DNA from: an uncultured Alphaproteobacteria bacterium | GTDB lineage: Bacteria > Pseudomonadota > Alphaproteobacteria > Rickettsiales > UBA1997 | DNA: 8,404 nucleotides | Reading direction: 5' to 3' | Assembly (NCBI GenBank): GCA_903898475.1 | Contig: CAIUFU010000106.1 | Span: 1-8,404, forward strand | In this document: positions 6,365 to 8,404 of the stretch, in pieces | Layout: every line of letters begins with the position of its first letter | Position numbering within the stretch: position 1 is the first letter of the stretch | The notes under the pieces: generated by a model | Told to the model about the DNA's origin: nothing | Databases searched by the model: none | The model's input: only the letters and a program-made list of their open reading frames with translations | Program-made: the position numbers and the translations under genes

Positions 6365-7201
6365 TTATTTTATTGGCGAGCGGTCTTGATGCTTCAGAAA
6401 TTTTCTACAGAACTCATATCCTTTCTCTGTTAAAAAAACGTGACCCGGCAGAAAATTTGCCCGAAACGTTATTGCTCCGCTAGAGGTAACCATGTTTTTT
6501 TGGAAAAAAACAAACTCACTCTCGATAATATTTCTGAGAAAAAGAGTGACCCCATTATACACTTCTTGCCTGATAAAATATCCTGCAGGGGTTTTGGTAT
6601 CGTGATCTACGAAATGATCTTCGCTTAACCATGGTTTTAAAATTTTTAAAGATGGCTTTGGAGATCCGATTAAGCTAATTCCATTCGGAAGCATAAATAC
6701 TGAGCCAGTTGATCCCTTAACGACAGAGTAAAGATCAAATAGTAAATCTAGCTCTATTCGTGAATACTTCCCGCTAGCAAACATCCACTCATTTTTTAGA
6801 TTTCTAAATAAACTCTCCCAAAGCCTCTTCTTCTTAATTTCGGCTTCAGATAGGATTTCTCCATTTCTTTCTCTCTTTACCAAAGGAACTATTTCTCTTC
6901 CAAAATCCCACTTGTAGTGACATCCAGATTTTTTTTCTAACTCACTTCCAGAGCACAGAACCATCAAATTTTCATAAACCTCTTCGCCGCCATCAATACA
7001 TGGAACAATGTGCGCAATTTCAAATTTTTCTTTTTCTATATTTTTTAAGCAGTAGCCGCATCGATAAATTGTTTCTGATAAAAGTTTATTTTTTAACTCC
7101 GGAGCAATTGTTTTTCTGAGCATGTTGTCGGCTTGATTTGAGATATTTTTTAAGACTTTTTCACTGGCTTTTTCTTGCCAATTTCCACGCCAATTTTCCA
7201 A
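6365..7201 (-). CDS. HNH-nuclease-like protein with unrecognised C-terminal region
   Basis: Up to 278 residues. The N-terminal third has the layout of a zinc-bound HNH (beta-beta-alpha-metal) endonuclease: C-G-Y-C (48-51), E-I-A-H-I-V-P (61-67) with His64 as the expected catalytic base, G-G-E-E-V-Y-E-N-L (71-79) with Asn78, Cys83, and C-H-Y-K (94-97) as the last zinc/metal pair. The Asp that normally precedes the first His is Ala63, as in a number of HNH proteins, and about ten residues separate Cys83 from Cys94 instead of the usual two. Residues 110-278 match nothing I recognise; no membrane segment is evident. The start is uncertain: TTG at 7201 overlaps fic by 52 bases and has AAAAAGG just upstream, while ATG at 7123 (residue 27) avoids the overlap and keeps the HNH core. 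I keep TTG because the helix before Y-R-C-G-Y-C looks like part of the domain. Nuclease activity and any defence or mobile-element role are inferences. Confidence 0.65.
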   Translation of the reverse strand: MENWRGNWQEKASEKVLKNISNQADNMLRKTIAPELKNKLLSETIYRCGYCLKNIEKEKFEIAHIVPCIDGGEEVYENLMVLCSGSELEKKSGCHYKWDFGREIVPLVKRERNGEILSEAEIKKKRLWESLFRNLKNEWMFASGKYSRIELDLLFDLYSVVKGSTGSVFMLPNGISLIGSPKPSLKILKPWLSEDHFVDHDTKTPAGYFIRQEVYNGVTLFLRNIIESEFVFFQKNMVTSSGAITFRANFLPGHVFLTEKGYEFCRKFLKHQDRSPIK

Positions 7202-8055
7202 ATACCTTTTTCTAAAAACGCCTCAATAGTTTGGCGGTTGGCTTTGTTTAATAAGTTTGAGTGAGAGGTTTCGCTGCTTTTAGAATGTTCTAAAAGCGTG
7301 ACAATTTTTTTGCCTTCGAGATAAGCAAGGCGTTTATGATAGCTGTTGCTTAGTGCTTTACTGACGATTTCTTCCATAATTTTTGTCGCGCCTTTTTTGT
7401 CGAATTCTTTGAGGGCGTCGTAATATTTTTGGCGGTCGATGAATTTAATATTCATTGGCACGAAGCCTTCGCGGATTAACAAATAATTGTTAATGATGCG
7501 ACCGATGCGGCCGTTGCCGTCAACAAAAGGGTGAATATTTTCAAAAGTTAAATGTAGGCGGGCAATGCGTTTTTCGATATTTTCGTGATATGATCCGTGG
7601 TAGTCGGCTAGCATTTCTTCGAGCAGACCAGTGATTTCTTTCGGGGCTGGTGCGATGTGGTTGGCGACTTTTACGTATTCGTTATTTTTGCGGAATCTGC
7701 CGGCGATGTTGTCGCGAATATTTGAGATTAACATTTTGTGTAGTGACAAAATTACCTCGAGGGTGAGCTCTTTTTCTTTGGCTTTTTTTTCGATGTAGCC
7801 CACGACGCGGGCAAGGTTTTTTGCTTCGAAAATTTCGCGTTCGGTGATGTAGCGGTCGAGGTCGATTTGTAGAAGAATTTTTTCAGTTTCTTCAAGCGAG
7901 AGAGTGCTGTTTTCAATGGCGTTGGAGTTGTAAACTTGTTCGCTGATTTCGGTTTCTGAGATTAATTTTAGCAAAGCTTCTTTGCCGTTAGCGGCCTTGA
8001 AATATCTTTGGCGCAGAGAGGCTAATTTGTTTAAACATTCACTAGGCTTTGTCAT
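7150..8055 (-). CDS. Fic-domain protein, class II (probable AMP-transferase)
   Basis: A 301-residue Fic protein. Fic enzymes transfer a nucleotide monophosphate, usually AMP, from ATP to a hydroxyl side chain of a target protein. The core motif H-P-F-V-D-G-N-G-R-I-G-R is complete at 175-186, with catalytic His175, metal-binding Asp179 and phosphate-binding residues through Arg186. An inhibitory motif S-N-A-I-E-N at 44-49 fits (S/T)xxxE(G/N) ahead of the core, making this class II, autoinhibited by Glu48. The flap region is around 120-140 (G-R-F-R-K, then I-A-P-A-P). The C-terminal segment ending A-N-R-Q-T-I and W-K-I-G (about 272-289) is the small helical, winged-helix-like domain common in these proteins. 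The last dozen residues are an extra lysine-rich tail that coincides with the overlap with the HNH frame. The ATG at 8055 gives a typical N-terminus but has no ribosome binding site. Targets are unknown; it could modify a bacterial protein or be exported to a host. Confidence 0.9.
   Translation of the reverse strand: MTKPSECLNKLASLRQRYFKAANGKEALLKLISETEISEQVYNSNAIENSTLSLEETEKILLQIDLDRYITEREIFEAKNLARVVGYIEKKAKEKELTLEVILSLHKMLISNIRDNIAGRFRKNNEYVKVANHIAPAPKEITGLLEEMLADYHGSYHENIEKRIARLHLTFENIHPFVDGNGRIGRIINNYLLIREGFVPMNIKFIDRQKYYDALKEFDKKGATKIMEEIVSKALSNSYHKRLAYLEGKKIVTLLEHSKSSETSHSNLLNKANRQTIEAFLEKGIWKIGVEIGKKKPVKKS
7276..7297. repeat. Perfect inverted repeat inside the fic coding region
   Basis: GCTTTTAGAA (7276-7285) and TTCTAAAAGC (7288-7297) are perfect 10-base arms around two bases. 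They encode the linker T-L-L-E-H-S-K-S-S between the Fic core and the C-terminal domain. On the plus strand a T7 run follows about eight bases later, giving it a terminator-like look, but no plus-strand gene reads through here. Confidence 0.45.
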
Positions 8056-8140
8056 GTTTTTTAGGTGTGGGTTGATTTATTCTATTCACGTTATTTTATT
8101 AAAAACAGTGAAAATCAAGAAAAATTTGGTGTTGGTTCAC

Positions 8141-8157
8141 GATTATTTTAAATAATC
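8141..8157. repeat. 17-base palindrome upstream of fic
   Basis: GATTATTT (8141-8148) and AAATAATC (8150-8157) are perfect arms around one T, beginning just after the stop codon of the upstream permease gene and 86 bases before the fic start. It could be an operator or an mRNA 3'-end hairpin. There is no T-tract for an intrinsic terminator. The rest of the 104-base gap shows no convincing promoter. Confidence 0.3.
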
Positions 8158-8159
8158 CG

Positions 8160-8404
8160 TTAAAAAATTTCCAAAGCGCCAACCAGAATTAGGCGTAAAG
8201 CCAGCATTAAAACTAAGGTGGTGGCGATTAGGCGGAAGGTTTTTTCAGAGATTAAATCGAGAAGTTTAGCGCCCATTAAAGTGCCAAGATAGGCTGCAAT
8301 TACTGAGCCGAGAATTAATAGCGACCAAGTCGCAAGAGAAAATCCGAGGAAGAAAAAGACAATAATTTTTGCTAAGTGAATGGCGCTTTGCATTACGGCT
8401 TGGG
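8160..8404 (-). CDS. TauE/SafE-family membrane permease, C-terminal part (runs off right edge)
   Basis: The last 80 codons of a gene entering from the right. The visible part carries about three hydrophobic segments: around F-F-F-L-G-F; around L-I-L-G-S-V-I-A-A-Y-L-G, with the glycine pattern and G-A-K-L-L typical of the second TauE/SafE repeat; and a last one around L-V-L-M-L-A-L. The frame is open through V-A-Q before the first visible Met, so that Met at 8393 is internal, not the start. Proteins of this family (formerly DUF81) move sulfite, sulfoacetate or related organic anions across the inner membrane; the substrate cannot be read from this fragment. The family call rests on the overall look of a fragment. 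Confidence 0.65.
   Translation of the reverse strand, partial: QAVMQSAIHLAKIIVFFFLGFSLATWSLLILGSVIAAYLGTLMGAKLLDLISEKTFRLIATTLVLMLALRLILVGALEIF

Noticed and set aside
6232..6483. Plus-strand 83-codon open frame spanning the recJ-HNH gap
   Set aside because: It overlaps both recJ and the HNH gene on the opposite strand, has no ribosome binding site, and its product resembles no family I know; chance is the simplest explanation.

Overview
This AT-rich 8.4-kb window looks like a chromosomal segment of a Rickettsiales-like or otherwise host-associated alphaproteobacterium. That assignment is an inference from three things: the AT-biased codon use, the style of the Fic protein (class II, N-terminal S-N-A-I-E-N inhibitory motif), and an IS5-type transposase start. 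No ribosomal or other phylogenetic marker is present, so it is not proven. Only the transposase has a strong Shine-Dalgarno sequence; the other starts have weak or no visible ones.

Layout, left to right. Bases 1 to about 141 are the end of an insertion sequence whose transposase reads leftward out of the window. A 116-base gap without a clear promoter leads to gabD (257-1693, +), an intact succinate-semialdehyde dehydrogenase. It converges on a large minus-strand locus (1717-4203), and the two share a hairpin at 1676-1707. That locus is one 828-codon reading frame for a prepilin-like surface protein: type IV pilin N-terminus, lectin/LamG-like domain, cysteine-rich EGF-like repeats and a glycine-rich tail. 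A single in-frame TAA at codon 246 breaks it. The rest is also on the minus strand: recJ (4466-6256), an HNH-nuclease-like gene (6365-7201), a Fic-domain gene (7150-8055) and the C-terminal part of a TauE/SafE-type permease (8160 to beyond the right edge).

How the genes relate. gabD and recJ are ordinary housekeeping genes (GABA/succinate semialdehyde oxidation; DNA repair). The accessory content is the pilin-like adhesin, the Fic protein (probable AMP-transferase) and the HNH protein. The HNH frame overlaps the 3' end of fic by up to 52 bases, so the two are probably co-transcribed. No CRISPR array, tRNA or rRNA was seen. The parts most worth a second look are the interrupted prepilin-lectin-EGF-glycine-rich protein and the fic/HNH pair, whose C-terminal HNH-protein domain I do not recognise.
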